This document shows, one piece after another, positions 8,391 to 16,903 of a stretch of DNA of 64,000 bases (position 1 is its first letter; every line of letters starts with the position of its first letter). Made by a program: the position numbers and the translations under genes. The notes beneath the pieces were generated by a model, which was not told the origin of the DNA, ran no database searches, and worked only from the letters and a program-made list of their open reading frames with translations. Source of the DNA: UBA1369 sp964571725 (GTDB taxonomy: Bacteria; Patescibacteriota; Gracilibacteria; UBA1369); NCBI GenBank assembly GCA_964571725.1, contig CAZNDB010000001.1:310001-374000 (forward strand), read 5' to 3'.

Positions 8391-10973
8391 ATGGAAAATC
8401 CAAATACCAACGGTTCTCAACCAACCAATCCGACGCCAGGTCAAGCCATGCCCATGCCGGCACCGCAACCGCTGACTCAAACACCACTACAACCGGTAAC
8501 ACCGGCAGCACAGCCACAGGCGCCACAAACGGCTCCCTCCGCGCCGACTGCTGTACCTCAAGCGGCTCCCGCTGCAGCTACCCCAGCAGCCCCCGCCACG
8601 GTTACAGTTGTTACTTCCGTAAGCCAGCCCGCACCCGCTCCGGCTCCAGTACAACAGACTGCTCCGGCCCCACAGCCGGCCCCTCAAGCCACGCCCGCCG
8701 CAGCACCCGTAGCCCCCGCCCCGGTACAGCAAACAGCTCCGCAACCGGTCGTCAGACAGGCCATCCCCAGCGGAACGCCGATGAATCCCCAGCAGTTCGC
8801 GCCTCAACAGCCTCAACAAACTCAGCCACAATTTGTGCCGCAACAGGGACAACCTCAACCTGGCATGCAGAACAGACCCCCGGTAATCCCGGGACAGCCA
8901 GTGCGTCCGGGTGTGCGTCCGTTAACCGGACAACCTGGCGGTCCGGATCCCAAGAAACTTATTTTTGGTTGTCTGGGTGTCTTCGGTTTTGCGGTAATAT
9001 TATTTGTAATTTTCGTGCTGGTCTACGTCAGTCAGGTTTCTGCCGGTGACAGCGGATTGGCTTCCACGCTGGGAGTAGATCCGGCCCAGTTTACCAACAC
9101 GCTGATCCTATTAACCAATCTGATTTTCGGTGCCATAGTAATGGTAACGTTTTTCGTGGGTGTTTTCGGAATTTTCAGAGGAGCCATGGCCCCCAAAAGC
9201 GATAAGCCCGCCCGATCCAAGGGCTTCCGTCAGGCCGGCATTGCGGGTGCGATTTTCCTGGTAATAACGCTGCTTTGGGTATTTGTTTTCCTTTATTTGA
9301 ACGGCAAAACAGTCAATATTCCCCAGTCCCAGCAACAGCAGACCGTGGGGTTTGTTACCGAACCCGATGCTACAACTACTTTAACGGCTCCGGTTGACAT
9401 CAAATTTGACGCCACCAAAATAAAAGTCCCCGCCAATATCGAAATAACCTTCTATCAATGGGATTTCGGAGACGGATCTTCTTCCACCACTCCGGTTGTC
9501 ACCCATACCTATCGCGACATTGGTCAATATAATGTGAAACTCACCGTTACCTCTCGCAATAAAACCACCGACGAAACCGGTACCGACACCTTTACCAAAC
9601 TGGTTACCGTCAGTTACGTCAAAATCAGCGCCGAGTTTAGCGCTACTCCCGAAACCGGCCCCGCCCCTTTGACCGTAGAGTTTGATGCCTCGGCTTCGCA
9701 ATCACCGGCCGGACAGATCACCGCTTATGAATGGGACTTCAAAGGCCAAAATAATTTCCAGGACGCGCAGGGTAAGACCGCGGAATACACATTCAACGGA
9801 GAAGGGGAATATAACGTGAAATTAAGAATTACCGATGATACCGGACAAAGCGCCATTGTGTCGAAAACAATCGTGGCCGGCGGACCCGACGTGCCGGTTG
9901 CCGTGATTGATATTCCCACTACCGACGGAAAATATTATGTCGGCAAACAGCTGACTTTCCTGGGAGAAAAATCCAACTCTCCTTCCGGCGACATTACCAA
10001 ATATGAATGGGATTTTGGCGACGGCAGCCCCAAGGCCAATACCAGAACCGCCACGCATAGCTATAAGACAGCAGGGCTTTATGAAGTCATCTTAAAAGTA
10101 ACTGATGAAACGGATAAAACCGGACAGGCAGCCAAGAAAATCACTCTGGTGGCCGCCGATCAGCAACCTACCGCTGTGATTGAAACCGACCCGCCACTTG
10201 GCAAGAACGAAAAATCGTTAAGTGGACGTTCTCCTTTCGAAGTCAGTTTTGACGCCAACAAATCAACCGATCCCAACGATAATATTGTCGAATACAAATG
10301 GGATTTCGAAGGCACCGGCAAAGTTGACGCCGCCGGCCCGACAGCAACCTACATCTATAAAACTCCCGGCACCTATAACGCCAAACTGACTGCCATCGAC
10401 TCCACCGGTTTGGAATCCAGCGCTATTCTGGTAATCAAGGTTTCCGCTCAGGATCTGATGGCCCGTCTGACCGCCGATAAAGTTGAGGGCACACAGCCCT
10501 TGACCGTAACTTTTGATGCCTCTGGTTCCAGCTATCCGGACGGGCAAATTACCAGTTTCGAATGGGATTTCGGTGACGGTTCCGCCAAACAGATCGGAGC
10601 TTCCCAAATCACCTACAAGTACACCGCCATCGGCACGTTTACAGCTTCGGTGATAGCCAAAGCTTCAGACGGTAAAACCGCCAAGGGCGATATTGTTATC
10701 AACGTCAGACCGGTTTCACTGCAGTCCTGCTTCACTCCGTCCGCGGAAGAGGGCGCAGCTCCACTGACCGTGGAATTTGACCCGCGCTGTTCACAGGGTG
10801 CCGTGGCCAAATATCTCTGGGATTTCGGTGACGGGGAAAGCTCCAGAATCCGCAAGCCCCCTCATACATTTGCCAAGGCCGGGTCCTATCAGGTAACCTT
10901 GGAAGTGACCGATAATCAAAATGTCGTCAGCAAATTCTCCAAAAACATTCTGGTAACCGGAGAAGTACAATAA
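8391..10973 (+). CDS. Pro-rich membrane protein with six PKD repeats
   Basis: 860 residues, only 6 bp after the previous stop. Residues 1-180 are an extended Pro/Ala/Gln-rich segment with no signal peptide, probably cytoplasmic. Three hydrophobic segments follow at about 185-215, 235-262 and 285-310. Then come six PKD domains (about 320-860), each with a Y/F-x-WDF core and a closing GxYxVxLxV strand. The order suggests a Pro-rich cytoplasmic tail, a membrane region and an external PKD stalk. Together with the preceding gene it makes an operon with about fifteen PKD units. No enzymatic motif is seen. Confidence 0.78.
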   Translation: MENPNTNGSQPTNPTPGQAMPMPAPQPLTQTPLQPVTPAAQPQAPQTAPSAPTAVPQAAPAAATPAAPATVTVVTSVSQPAPAPAPVQQTAPAPQPAPQATPAAAPVAPAPVQQTAPQPVVRQAIPSGTPMNPQQFAPQQPQQTQPQFVPQQGQPQPGMQNRPPVIPGQPVRPGVRPLTGQPGGPDPKKLIFGCLGVFGFAVILFVIFVLVYVSQVSAGDSGLASTLGVDPAQFTNTLILLTNLIFGAIVMVTFFVGVFGIFRGAMAPKSDKPARSKGFRQAGIAGAIFLVITLLWVFVFLYLNGKTVNIPQSQQQQTVGFVTEPDATTTLTAPVDIKFDATKIKVPANIEITFYQWDFGDGSSSTTPVVTHTYRDIGQYNVKLTVTSRNKTTDETGTDTFTKLVTVSYVKISAEFSATPETGPAPLTVEFDASASQSPAGQITAYEWDFKGQNNFQDAQGKTAEYTFNGEGEYNVKLRITDDTGQSAIVSKTIVAGGPDVPVAVIDIPTTDGKYYVGKQLTFLGEKSNSPSGDITKYEWDFGDGSPKANTRTATHSYKTAGLYEVILKVTDETDKTGQAAKKITLVAADQQPTAVIETDPPLGKNEKSLSGRSPFEVSFDANKSTDPNDNIVEYKWDFEGTGKVDAAGPTATYIYKTPGTYNAKLTAIDSTGLESSAILVIKVSAQDLMARLTADKVEGTQPLTVTFDASGSSYPDGQITSFEWDFGDGSAKQIGASQITYKYTAIGTFTASVIAKASDGKTAKGDIVINVRPVSLQSCFTPSAEEGAAPLTVEFDPRCSQGAVAKYLWDFGDGESSRIRKPPHTFAKAGSYQVTLEVTDNQNVVSKFSKNILVTGEVQ

Positions 10974-10985
10974 CCCGCTTAAAAC

Positions 10986-11219
10986 ATGAAAGCTAAAACA
11001 CGCCAAAAAATTGCTAAATGGTTCGCCATTTTCGTGGTGATTCTCATGATATTCCAGGTCTTGTTACCGCTTTTTAGCAGTAACTATATGAACAGCGCCA
11101 CTACCGCCGACGCCACCGCAGCCGGGTCTGAAACCGCGGCTGTAGTTGAAATCGCCCCCGGCACAGAGACGGTTACCACAACCGCCGAAGTTGTTCCTGC
11201 GACTCCCTCGTCAAATTAA
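10986..11219 (+). CDS. Small single-span membrane protein
   Basis: 77 residues: a basic N-terminus (MKAKTRQKIAKW), one hydrophobic segment at about 12-32, then an Ala/Thr/Val/Glu-rich tail probably outside the cell. It lies 12 bp after the PKD protein in the same direction and is likely the last gene of that operon. Its stop overlaps the stop of the convergent minus-strand gene. No family is recognised. Confidence 0.6.
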   Translation: MKAKTRQKIAKWFAIFVVILMIFQVLLPLFSSNYMNSATTADATAAGSETAAVVEIAPGTETVTTTAEVVPATPSSN

Positions 11220-12100
11220 TTAAAGCGGTTCATCAGTACTTGCAGCCCGCCGTAGAAACGTTCCGGAGTAGGGGAATACTTTTCGAAATAGTGTTCCAGG
11301 CGGTTATATCTCCAGATAAAATATTCCACCTCAGCGTCGTCGTAGTCTTTGAACCACAGGGACTGCACCAGCGCGTCGAAATTTCTGTATAGCGCGGGGG
11401 TAATCTTCTCTTTAATTAGGGATTCTCTGGCCCAGACTGCCACGGGCATCAGTTTTTCGGCAACCGCCAGACGGTTTTTAAAAGAAAGGTTGCGGGCGGT
11501 AAGATCGGCTCCCTCCTCAAAATCAATTCTGCGTATCAGGTAGCCGTAGCCGTATCCGTCCGATTCCCAGTTTCCGAAAGTTTCGCCCACCAGATCGGAA
11601 TAGGGAATTTCCAGTACTTTTTTGGGTATAGCGCCTGTGTTTACGTAAAAGACCAGTCTCCCGGCTTTATCAATAGTTCCGTCTTCCTGATAATCCTCAT
11701 CTGGCTGAACTTTTATGATAAGACCCTTGGAAAAATTTGTCTTAAAAGCAAAGTCGATTTTATTGGTTGGTGAGCCCAAGTCGTTTATGGCGTTGGTTAA
11801 GGTTTCGTCCGTATTGATAAATAAATCAACGGCCAGAGTTATTTTCCCCTGCACCGCTTCGATAGAACCGCTGTGACTTTGAAGAGTTGCTAATTGGTCA
11901 TCCAGTGAACAATAAGTATCCATGACATTGGGAGTGAGAGGGGCTTCGGAACATAACTCGTACCTCCCCAGTTCCACCATCACATAAATGGGGGCTTTGG
12001 ATAAAACCGTTTCCCGGTCCGCCTGTAAACTTCCGGCCATGGCCAAATTTGAAAAGCAGAAACTCAGCATCAGTCCCGCTGCCAACAATTTTATTCTCAT
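11216..12100 (-). CDS. Secreted protein of unknown function
   Basis: 294 residues with a clear signal peptide (about 1-22, AMA-G). The mature part has two Cys (about 50 and 64), mixed alpha/beta composition and an aromatic, acidic C-terminal third (WRYNRLEHYFEKY). I see no membrane anchor, lipobox or catalytic motif. It is monocistronic, converging on the PKD operon with a 4-bp overlap of the two stop codons. Not recognised. Confidence 0.65.
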   Translation of the reverse strand: MRIKLLAAGLMLSFCFSNLAMAGSLQADRETVLSKAPIYVMVELGRYELCSEAPLTPNVMDTYCSLDDQLATLQSHSGSIEAVQGKITLAVDLFINTDETLTNAINDLGSPTNKIDFAFKTNFSKGLIIKVQPDEDYQEDGTIDKAGRLVFYVNTGAIPKKVLEIPYSDLVGETFGNWESDGYGYGYLIRRIDFEEGADLTARNLSFKNRLAVAEKLMPVAVWARESLIKEKITPALYRNFDALVQSLWFKDYDDAEVEYFIWRYNRLEHYFEKYSPTPERFYGGLQVLMNRFN

Positions 12101-12212
12101 AATTTATTTTATTATTTCATCTGAAATTCTAGCTAGCGCGCACATCATTGACAATCAATTTTTATTTGTTAAATTGAATGCGCATTGCTTCAAGCCGATC
12201 AAACAACAGCGT

Positions 12213-12287
12213 AGGGGATTCGCCAAGTGGTAAGGCACCGCCCTTTGGAGGCGGCATTCGGGGGTTCGAATCCCTCATCCCCTGCCA
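12213..12287 (+). tRNA. tRNA-Gln (anticodon UUG)
   Basis: A complete cloverleaf: acceptor AGGGGAT pairs with ATCCCCT, D-arm GCC/GGC, anticodon stem CCGCC/GGCGG with loop CTTTGGA (UUG at 34-36, G37), T-arm GGGGG/CCCTC with TTCGAAT, discriminator G and encoded CCA at 12285-12287. The last 16 nt of the gene region recur 283 bp downstream. Confidence 0.95.
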
Positions 12288-12288
12288 A
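12273..12288 (+). repeat. Direct repeat, copy 1 (tRNA-Gln 3' end)
   Basis: CCTCATCCCCTGCCAA covers the 3' acceptor strand and CCA of tRNA-Gln. An identical 16-nt copy is at 12556-12571. This is the arrangement left by site-specific integration at a tRNA 3' end, though the interval is only 283 bp and contains no integrase. Confidence 0.75.
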
Positions 12289-12405
12289 ATTTATTTCATG
12301 CAGCGCAATACTGTGTCATCTGCAAAAATTACTTGCTCACCGTATGAGTATACGGCTCGTTCGTAATTTTTTTGTTTCCTTGTATTGCTTGCATTAAATA
12401 AATTT
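12287..12405. repeat. Long nested inverted repeat downstream of tRNA-Gln
   Basis: Arms at 12287-12311 and 12382-12405 pair over about 21 positions. Inside them AAAAATTAC (12324-12332) pairs with GTAATTTTT (12363-12371), and innermost CCGTAT/ATACGG (12340-12345 with 12350-12355) closes a GAGT loop. The whole could fold as one 119-nt hairpin if transcribed with the tRNA. It may be a terminator, a structured RNA or a MITE remnant. Confidence 0.6.
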
Positions 12406-12555
12406 GGTCCTGTGGAGTTGAGAGGGATGAGAAACCATCACGCCCAAGCGTGATCGGGTTCGGCGGTCGCAGCGAGCGAACCGGATGGGGGAGCCAAGCT
12501 GACACATCCGTGAGCGAGCAAGAACGCTTTTTTGACGCGCAGCGGCAAAAAGACA

Positions 12556-12571
12556 CCTCATCCCCTGCCAA
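12556..12571 (+). repeat. Direct repeat, copy 2 (duplicated tRNA-Gln 3' end)
   Basis: Exact 16-nt copy of 12273-12288. The rest of a tRNA is missing, so this is not a gene. Between 12406 and 12555 lie further short hairpins (TCACGC/GCGTGA near 12440-12455; GGTTCG/CGAACC near 12460-12485) and no supportable coding sequence. Confidence 0.7.
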
Positions 12572-12623
12572 CATAAAACAACGTACCCTGGTAGGGGGTA
12601 ATCCGCGAAAAATGATTTAAAAG

Positions 12624-13328
12624 CTAATCATTCAAAAACAACTCCCTGAATTTGCCGGCGGCTTTCTGGTAGCTGGAATTGGTTTCGTCCTCCGCGTTAT
12701 CGGTAAACTGCCAATGCCAGGACAAAGCGTCGATTGTTTTGAATCCGAAGTAATCCAAAACTGTTTTTTGAGTGAGCATGGCTTTTTCTCCATTCCAATT
12801 ATGACCAATAGTGATGATTCCGGCCTCGATATTTTTAAGCAGATTATCTTCCCCCAAAGTAGCATGCCGGTTTTCAATCCAGGTTAGTCTTTCAATCAGT
12901 TTCTGATAAAACGAATTCAATTGGCCCCAGCGGATCGAGCCAAAAAAGATCACACAATCGGACTCGAAAAGCTCCCTGCTGATCTTCCACAATTCATCAT
13001 CCGCGTGATTGAAACTGGCCCAGCAGCGGTGATTGCCGCTGGGATTCTTGTCAGGGTCTGCCAGTAGGGCGTCCCTGAGTCCGCAAGTATTCCCCCGTGC
13101 CGTGGATACGTTCCCTTCACAGGGATAGATCTTCAGTTTGGGAACTTCAATTACTTTCACCTGTTCAGGAGGCAAACGGCTGGCTATTTCATAGGCCAGG
13201 GCTGTGCTTTTAGGCATCTCTCCGGCGCTTTCCCCGCTCCAGCGATTGGAGGTGGTGAGCAACAGAATCTTCTTTTTATGTTTCAGGTGATCTATTGTCC
13301 CGCTTAATAAATTTTTATATTTTTCCAT
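12624..13328 (-). CDS. NAD(P)H-dependent oxidoreductase, flavodoxin-like fold
   Basis: 234 residues. Strand-loop KKILLLTTSNRWSGES at the start resembles the FMN phosphate-binding loop of the NADPH-dependent FMN reductase family. A Cys-containing segment (YPCEGNVSTARGNTCG, about 69-84) resembles the CxxCxxC-containing loop of iron-sulfur flavoproteins but with fewer Cys. Later strands (CVIFFGSIRWG, GIITIGHNW) fit a flavodoxin core with a helical insertion. I expect a cytosolic flavoenzyme reducing a quinone or small electrophile; the substrate is unknown. Upstream on the same strand is a 53-residue Cys-rich protein, a possible redox or zinc partner. Confidence 0.75.
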   Translation of the reverse strand: MEKYKNLLSGTIDHLKHKKKILLLTTSNRWSGESAGEMPKSTALAYEIASRLPPEQVKVIEVPKLKIYPCEGNVSTARGNTCGLRDALLADPDKNPSGNHRCWASFNHADDELWKISRELFESDCVIFFGSIRWGQLNSFYQKLIERLTWIENRHATLGEDNLLKNIEAGIITIGHNWNGEKAMLTQKTVLDYFGFKTIDALSWHWQFTDNAEDETNSSYQKAAGKFRELFLND

Positions 13329-13338
13329 CTAATATTTA

Positions 13339-13500
13339 CTATAAACTCATTGCCAGACAGGCATCACATTTGGCGTCTTTTTCCTCAATTGTGTTGGAGC
13401 AGGGTTTGCATGAGCATTGTTTGCCGTCACAGTCCATTGGTTTGTGGCACATACTACAATTAGCGCCTGACATTTCCGCGCCGCAATTTGCACATTTCAT
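13339..13500 (-). CDS. 53-residue Cys-rich zinc-ribbon-like protein
   Basis: Short gene read directly from the minus strand: ATG at 13498-13500, TAG at 13339-13341. The product has eleven Cys, including four CxxC pairs (CANC, CSMC, CKPC, CDAC) and a CxC, a pattern of small zinc-ribbon or metal-binding proteins. It is encoded 10 bp upstream of the flavodoxin-like oxidoreductase in the same direction, so the two are probably co-transcribed. No Shine-Dalgarno sequence is present. Whether it binds zinc, copper or an Fe-S cluster cannot be told. Confidence 0.7.
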   Translation of the reverse strand: MKCANCGAEMSGANCSMCHKPMDCDGKQCSCKPCSNTIEEKDAKCDACLAMSL

Positions 13501-13596
13501 ATTGGTGTTTGTTAAATTATTTTTTCAGCTAAAACCATACGACAAAACGGGAGAAAAGGCAACGCTCAGCAGGGCAACTTCCCCCCCCAATCCCAT

Positions 13597-13627
13597 TTGA
13601 CAGTTAGGGAAATTTATTTATTATATT
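13597..13627 (+). promoter_or_regulatory. Promoter of GC-rich unit 1
   Basis: A consensus TTGACA at 13597-13602 and TATATT at 13622-13627, spacer 19 bp (18 if read as TTATAT). Transcription would start near 13634, leaving an 85-nt leader that includes a strong AAGGAGG at 13664-13670 with no usable start behind it. Confidence 0.65.
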
Positions 13628-13719
13628 CGCGGCTTGGCTTTTGCTCACATTTTTTCCACAAGAAAGGAGGTGACACACCAAGCAGAAACCTCGCCTGTTC
13701 AAGCAACGAAAGGGGTTCC

Positions 13720-14457
13720 ATGACAAGCTGGAGAGATACCAACAAGCTCCTCGCCAAAGGTGCGAGGACCGAACGTCTGAGTCCAACCTGGCTGAAAAAG
13801 GAGGAAAACAATGCCGCAAGGCAATTGATGCTCCTCCAGGGAGGAAATCCGGAGGTAGTAACCCACAAGCCCGCCAAACGCCGCGGGTCTGCAAAATCAA
13901 CCGGCAGGCTCAAGCAGAGCAGGGCCGAACAGTTGGCCGCCCTGGCCGACGCGGAAGCCGCCCAATGGAGCGATGCCGAGGCGTTGTTGACGGAAGCAGA
14001 GAGCAAAGTGCTCCAGTTGGATGACTACCGTCATCCAGCCGCCACCAGCCCCACCGACGACATCGTCCAGCCGGCAGTCCCCGCGCAACATGCCTGGACT
14101 GAGGACGACTTCACCCCCGAAGCGATCGCGGCCTACGAGCAGAAGATGAAGAAGAACGCGCCGACCATCCTCGAGCGCAGGGAGGGACTTGCCCGCTTCA
14201 CGGAGCTGATTCAGAAAAAGCTGCAGGAGAAGGAAGACCTCTGCCGGCGGGCCGCCATGCCAAAGGTGCTTAAAGAAGCATCTGAGGTTCAGCCCGAACA
14301 AGTCTGTGCAACCAAGCTGGTTTTTCCCGGGCATGAACCGGAAGATCCGGTCACGTTGACCAGAAAGTTCAGTGCCCGGAAGCGTCCCACCCTGAAACGC
14401 AGCCACCTGATGCCGTCCCTCGGCACCAAGAAGGACAACAAGGACCAGGACAAGTAG
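13720..14457 (+). CDS. GC-rich unit 1: charged cytosolic protein of unknown function
   Basis: 245 residues from ATG 13720 (MTSWRDTNKLL), preceded by GAAAGGGG at 13708-13715; the frame stays open upstream to 13597, but that TTG is the promoter -35. The protein has no signal or membrane segment, is rich in Ala, Glu, Lys and Gln and looks largely helical. Its ends are basic (KPAKRRGSAKS near 48-58; FSARKRPTLKRS near the end), suggesting nucleic-acid or ribosome binding, but no family is recognised. Codons end mostly in G or C, unlike the neighbouring native genes. With its own promoter and a GC-rich terminator it is a self-contained unit between the Cys-rich protein and gpmI. Confidence 0.65.
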   Translation: MTSWRDTNKLLAKGARTERLSPTWLKKEENNAARQLMLLQGGNPEVVTHKPAKRRGSAKSTGRLKQSRAEQLAALADAEAAQWSDAEALLTEAESKVLQLDDYRHPAATSPTDDIVQPAVPAQHAWTEDDFTPEAIAAYEQKMKKNAPTILERREGLARFTELIQKKLQEKEDLCRRAAMPKVLKEASEVQPEQVCATKLVFPGHEPEDPVTLTRKFSARKRPTLKRSHLMPSLGTKKDNKDQDK

Positions 14458-14471
14458 TCTCTCCAGCGTAG

Positions 14472-14516
14472 TTTGCCCGCTCCCCTGATGCGCTTGCGCA
14501 AAAGGGGACGGGCAAC
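14472..14516 (+). terminator. Terminator of GC-rich unit 1
   Basis: TTGCCCG (14473-14479) pairs with CGGGCAA (14509-14515) and CCCCT (14482-14486) with AGGGG (14503-14507), enclosing a further TGCGC/GCGCA hairpin. No clear T-run follows. Confidence 0.65.
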
Positions 14517-14564
14517 ATCGCTTTCCCCAAAAACTTACCCAAAGCCGTTGAATGTATCTATTAA

Positions 14565-14593
14565 TTGCATCCGCCGGCAGCCTCGCCTATATT
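14565..14593 (+). promoter_or_regulatory. Promoter of gpmI
   Basis: TTGCAT at 14565-14570, 17-bp spacer, TATATT at 14588-14593; transcription would start near 14600, about 25 nt before the ATG. Confidence 0.65.
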
Positions 14594-14625
14594 AGTACGG
14601 AGGTTTATTTCCTGAACAAAAAATT

Positions 14626-16152
14626 ATGCCAAAACCAACAGTATTAATGATTCTGGACGGCTGGGGCTACAGTCCTCAATCCGCCAATAACGCCATCGCC
14701 CAGGCCAAAACCCCCAATCTCGACCGTCTGATCGAAAATTATCCCCACGGGCTTTTGAAAGCCAGCGGTTTGGACGTCGGTCTGCCCGAGGGAGTGATGG
14801 GCAATTCCGAAGTGGGCCATACCAATATCGGGGCCGGCCGCATCGTTTATCAGGATCTCACCCGCATCGACCAGGCTATCAGCGACGGATCGTTTTTTCA
14901 GAACCCGGTGCTTAACGAAGCCTTCCGTCTGGCAGCCGAAAAAGGTACCAAATTGCATTTGATCGGTCTGTTGTCCGACGGGGGAGTGCATTCCCATATC
15001 CGGCATCTGGAGGCTCTGATTAAATTTGCGCAGCAGCAAAAATTTGAACGACTGATTGTCCATCCGGTCTTTGACGGCCGCGATACGGCGCCGATGATCG
15101 GTGAGACTTTTCTGGAACAGCTTCTGGGCTATTTCAAACAATACGGAGTGGGGCAGCTGGGAACACTTTCCGGTCGTTATTACACCATGGATCGCGATAC
15201 CCGCTGGGAAAGAATTGAAAAGTCCTATGATGCCATGACTTTGGGCACGCCGGCCTGTCCCATGGATCCCGTCGAATACATCAAAGACTCACATCAAAAG
15301 GGCACCGGCGATGAATTTATCGAGCCGGTCTGCGTTAACCGTCAAAATAATATCGAAGACAATGACGTGGTGATTTTCTTTAATTTCCGTTCCGACCGCG
15401 CCAGACAAATTACCCGGGCTTTCACCGAAAAAACTTTTGACGGCTTTAAAAAGAAACAGTCTCCGCAGCTGGCCCAATATGTCTGTATGACCGAATATGA
15501 TCAGCAATTCGGCCTTCCCGTTGCGTTTCCCTCTCCCGCGCTGGTCAATAATCTGGGGGAAGTGGTCTCCAACAGCGGTCTGAAACAGCTGCGCATCGCC
15601 GAAACGGAGAAATACGCCCATGTAACTTTCTTTATCAATGGTGGAAGCGAAATTAAATTTCCCAATGAGGACCGCATTCTGATTGACTCGCCGCGGGACA
15701 TCCCCACCTACGATAAAAAGCCGGAAATGAGCGCTATTCCGGTCACCGAGCGTTTGCTACAGGAACTGGATCGTGATTATTATGATCTGGTGATTGTAAA
15801 TTTTGCCAATTGCGATATGGTTGGCCACACCGGCATCATGGATGCCACCGTCAAGGCCGTGGAAATTGTTGATCAATGCGTCGGCCAGGTCGTGGATAAA
15901 GTTTTGCAAAAAGACGGACTGGTCTTTTTGACCGCCGATCACGGTAACGCCGAAGTAATGGTGGATGAACAGGGCCGCCCGCAAACCGCCCATACCTCCA
16001 ATCCGGTGCGTTATCTGATCATTTCCAACCGCTACGCGCCGGGCAGCCTGAAAACCCGTGACGGCCGGCTTTCCGACGTTCTGCCCACCCTGCTCACTCT
16101 GATGAACCTGAAAATCCCCGCGGAAATTACCGGGCAAAATCTGGTGGAATAG
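14626..16152 (+). CDS. gpmI: 2,3-bisphosphoglycerate-independent phosphoglycerate mutase
   Basis: Interconverts 3- and 2-phosphoglycerate in glycolysis using two Mn ions and a phosphoserine intermediate. 508 residues, the usual family length. The N-terminal metal site is LDGWG (about 9-13); the catalytic Ser is in MGNSEVGHTNIGAGR (about 60-74); substrate loops SDGGVHSH and DGRDTAP are present; C-terminal metal ligands are in FANCDMVGHTG and TADHGNAE. All key motifs are intact. The leader is A-rich without a Shine-Dalgarno sequence near the ATG. It is monocistronic, with GC-rich unit 1 upstream and nth convergent downstream. Confidence 0.98.
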   Translation: MPKPTVLMILDGWGYSPQSANNAIAQAKTPNLDRLIENYPHGLLKASGLDVGLPEGVMGNSEVGHTNIGAGRIVYQDLTRIDQAISDGSFFQNPVLNEAFRLAAEKGTKLHLIGLLSDGGVHSHIRHLEALIKFAQQQKFERLIVHPVFDGRDTAPMIGETFLEQLLGYFKQYGVGQLGTLSGRYYTMDRDTRWERIEKSYDAMTLGTPACPMDPVEYIKDSHQKGTGDEFIEPVCVNRQNNIEDNDVVIFFNFRSDRARQITRAFTEKTFDGFKKKQSPQLAQYVCMTEYDQQFGLPVAFPSPALVNNLGEVVSNSGLKQLRIAETEKYAHVTFFINGGSEIKFPNEDRILIDSPRDIPTYDKKPEMSAIPVTERLLQELDRDYYDLVIVNFANCDMVGHTGIMDATVKAVEIVDQCVGQVVDKVLQKDGLVFLTADHGNAEVMVDEQGRPQTAHTSNPVRYLIISNRYAPGSLKTRDGRLSDVLPTLLTLMNLKIPAEITGQNLVE

Positions 16153-16185
16153 AGTGCTTAGGGATGAAACAAAAACTTGTTCAGA

Positions 16186-16881
16186 TTAGGCGTTTTTGCT
16201 GACTGTCCCTGCATACCACGGACAGAAGACCTTTAATGGACAGGGCGGACAGTCCGGTTGCGGAGCTTTGCATTTATCCCGTCCCAGTTCAATCAGCAGA
16301 TGTGAAAAATGTCCCCATTTATCACGCGGAACTATTTTCATCAAATCTTTTTCAATCACCGGCGGGACCTCGCTGTCCGTCAGTCCCAACCGCTTTGCCA
16401 CCCTGGTTACGTGGGTATCAACGGCGATTCCTTCGTTTTTACCGTAAGCGTTATACAGAACCACGTTAGCGGTTTTTCTGGCAACTCCGGGCAGAGTGAT
16501 CAAATCTTCCATTCTGTCCGGCACCCGTCCCTGAAAATCCGCGACAATCTTTTGGCAGCAGGCAATAATGTTTTTACTTTTATTTCTAAAAAAACCGGTC
16601 GACCGGATCATTTTCATCAATTCCTCCGGCTCAGCTCCCGCCAGATCAGCCGCTGTCCGATACTTTTCGAAAAGAGCGGGAGTGACCATATTCACCCGTT
16701 TATCCGTGCATTGGGCGCTGAGTATGGTTGCTACCAGCAGTTGCAGCGGGTTTTTAAAAATCAGGGAGCAGTGCGCGTCGGGATAAAGCTTATCCAGCGC
16801 TGCAATTAAACTGTCGATACTTTTCGCCGCCGTATCCCCCGCGTTTTTACTGAGCTTGTTTTTTACCGGCTTTTTTTCCAT
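16186..16881 (-). CDS. nth: Endonuclease III (DNA glycosylase/AP lyase)
   Basis: Removes oxidised pyrimidines and nicks abasic sites in base-excision repair. 231 residues, slightly longer than E. coli Nth because of a basic N-terminal tail (about 1-20). The helix-hairpin-helix LPGVARKTANVVL carries the catalytic Lys; the catalytic Asp is in AVDTHVTRVAKRLG; a [4Fe-4S] site follows the exact C-x6-C-x2-C-x5-C spacing near the C-terminus (CKAPQPDCPPCPLKVFC). Convergent with gpmI and divergent from the membrane protein gene that follows. Confidence 0.97.
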   Translation of the reverse strand: MEKKPVKNKLSKNAGDTAAKSIDSLIAALDKLYPDAHCSLIFKNPLQLLVATILSAQCTDKRVNMVTPALFEKYRTAADLAGAEPEELMKMIRSTGFFRNKSKNIIACCQKIVADFQGRVPDRMEDLITLPGVARKTANVVLYNAYGKNEGIAVDTHVTRVAKRLGLTDSEVPPVIEKDLMKIVPRDKWGHFSHLLIELGRDKCKAPQPDCPPCPLKVFCPWYAGTVSKNA

Positions 16882-16903
16882 AATGTCGCTGCTTCAATTC
16901 AAA

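Noticed and set aside
12329..12574. 81-residue minus-strand frame next to tRNA-Gln
   Set aside because: It runs through the inverted and direct repeats, and its product has no protein-like pattern.
13667..13722. Leader peptide (GTG start) overlapping the unit 1 ATG as ATGA
   Set aside because: The GTG overlaps the AAGGAGG sequence itself, leaving no proper spacing for initiation.
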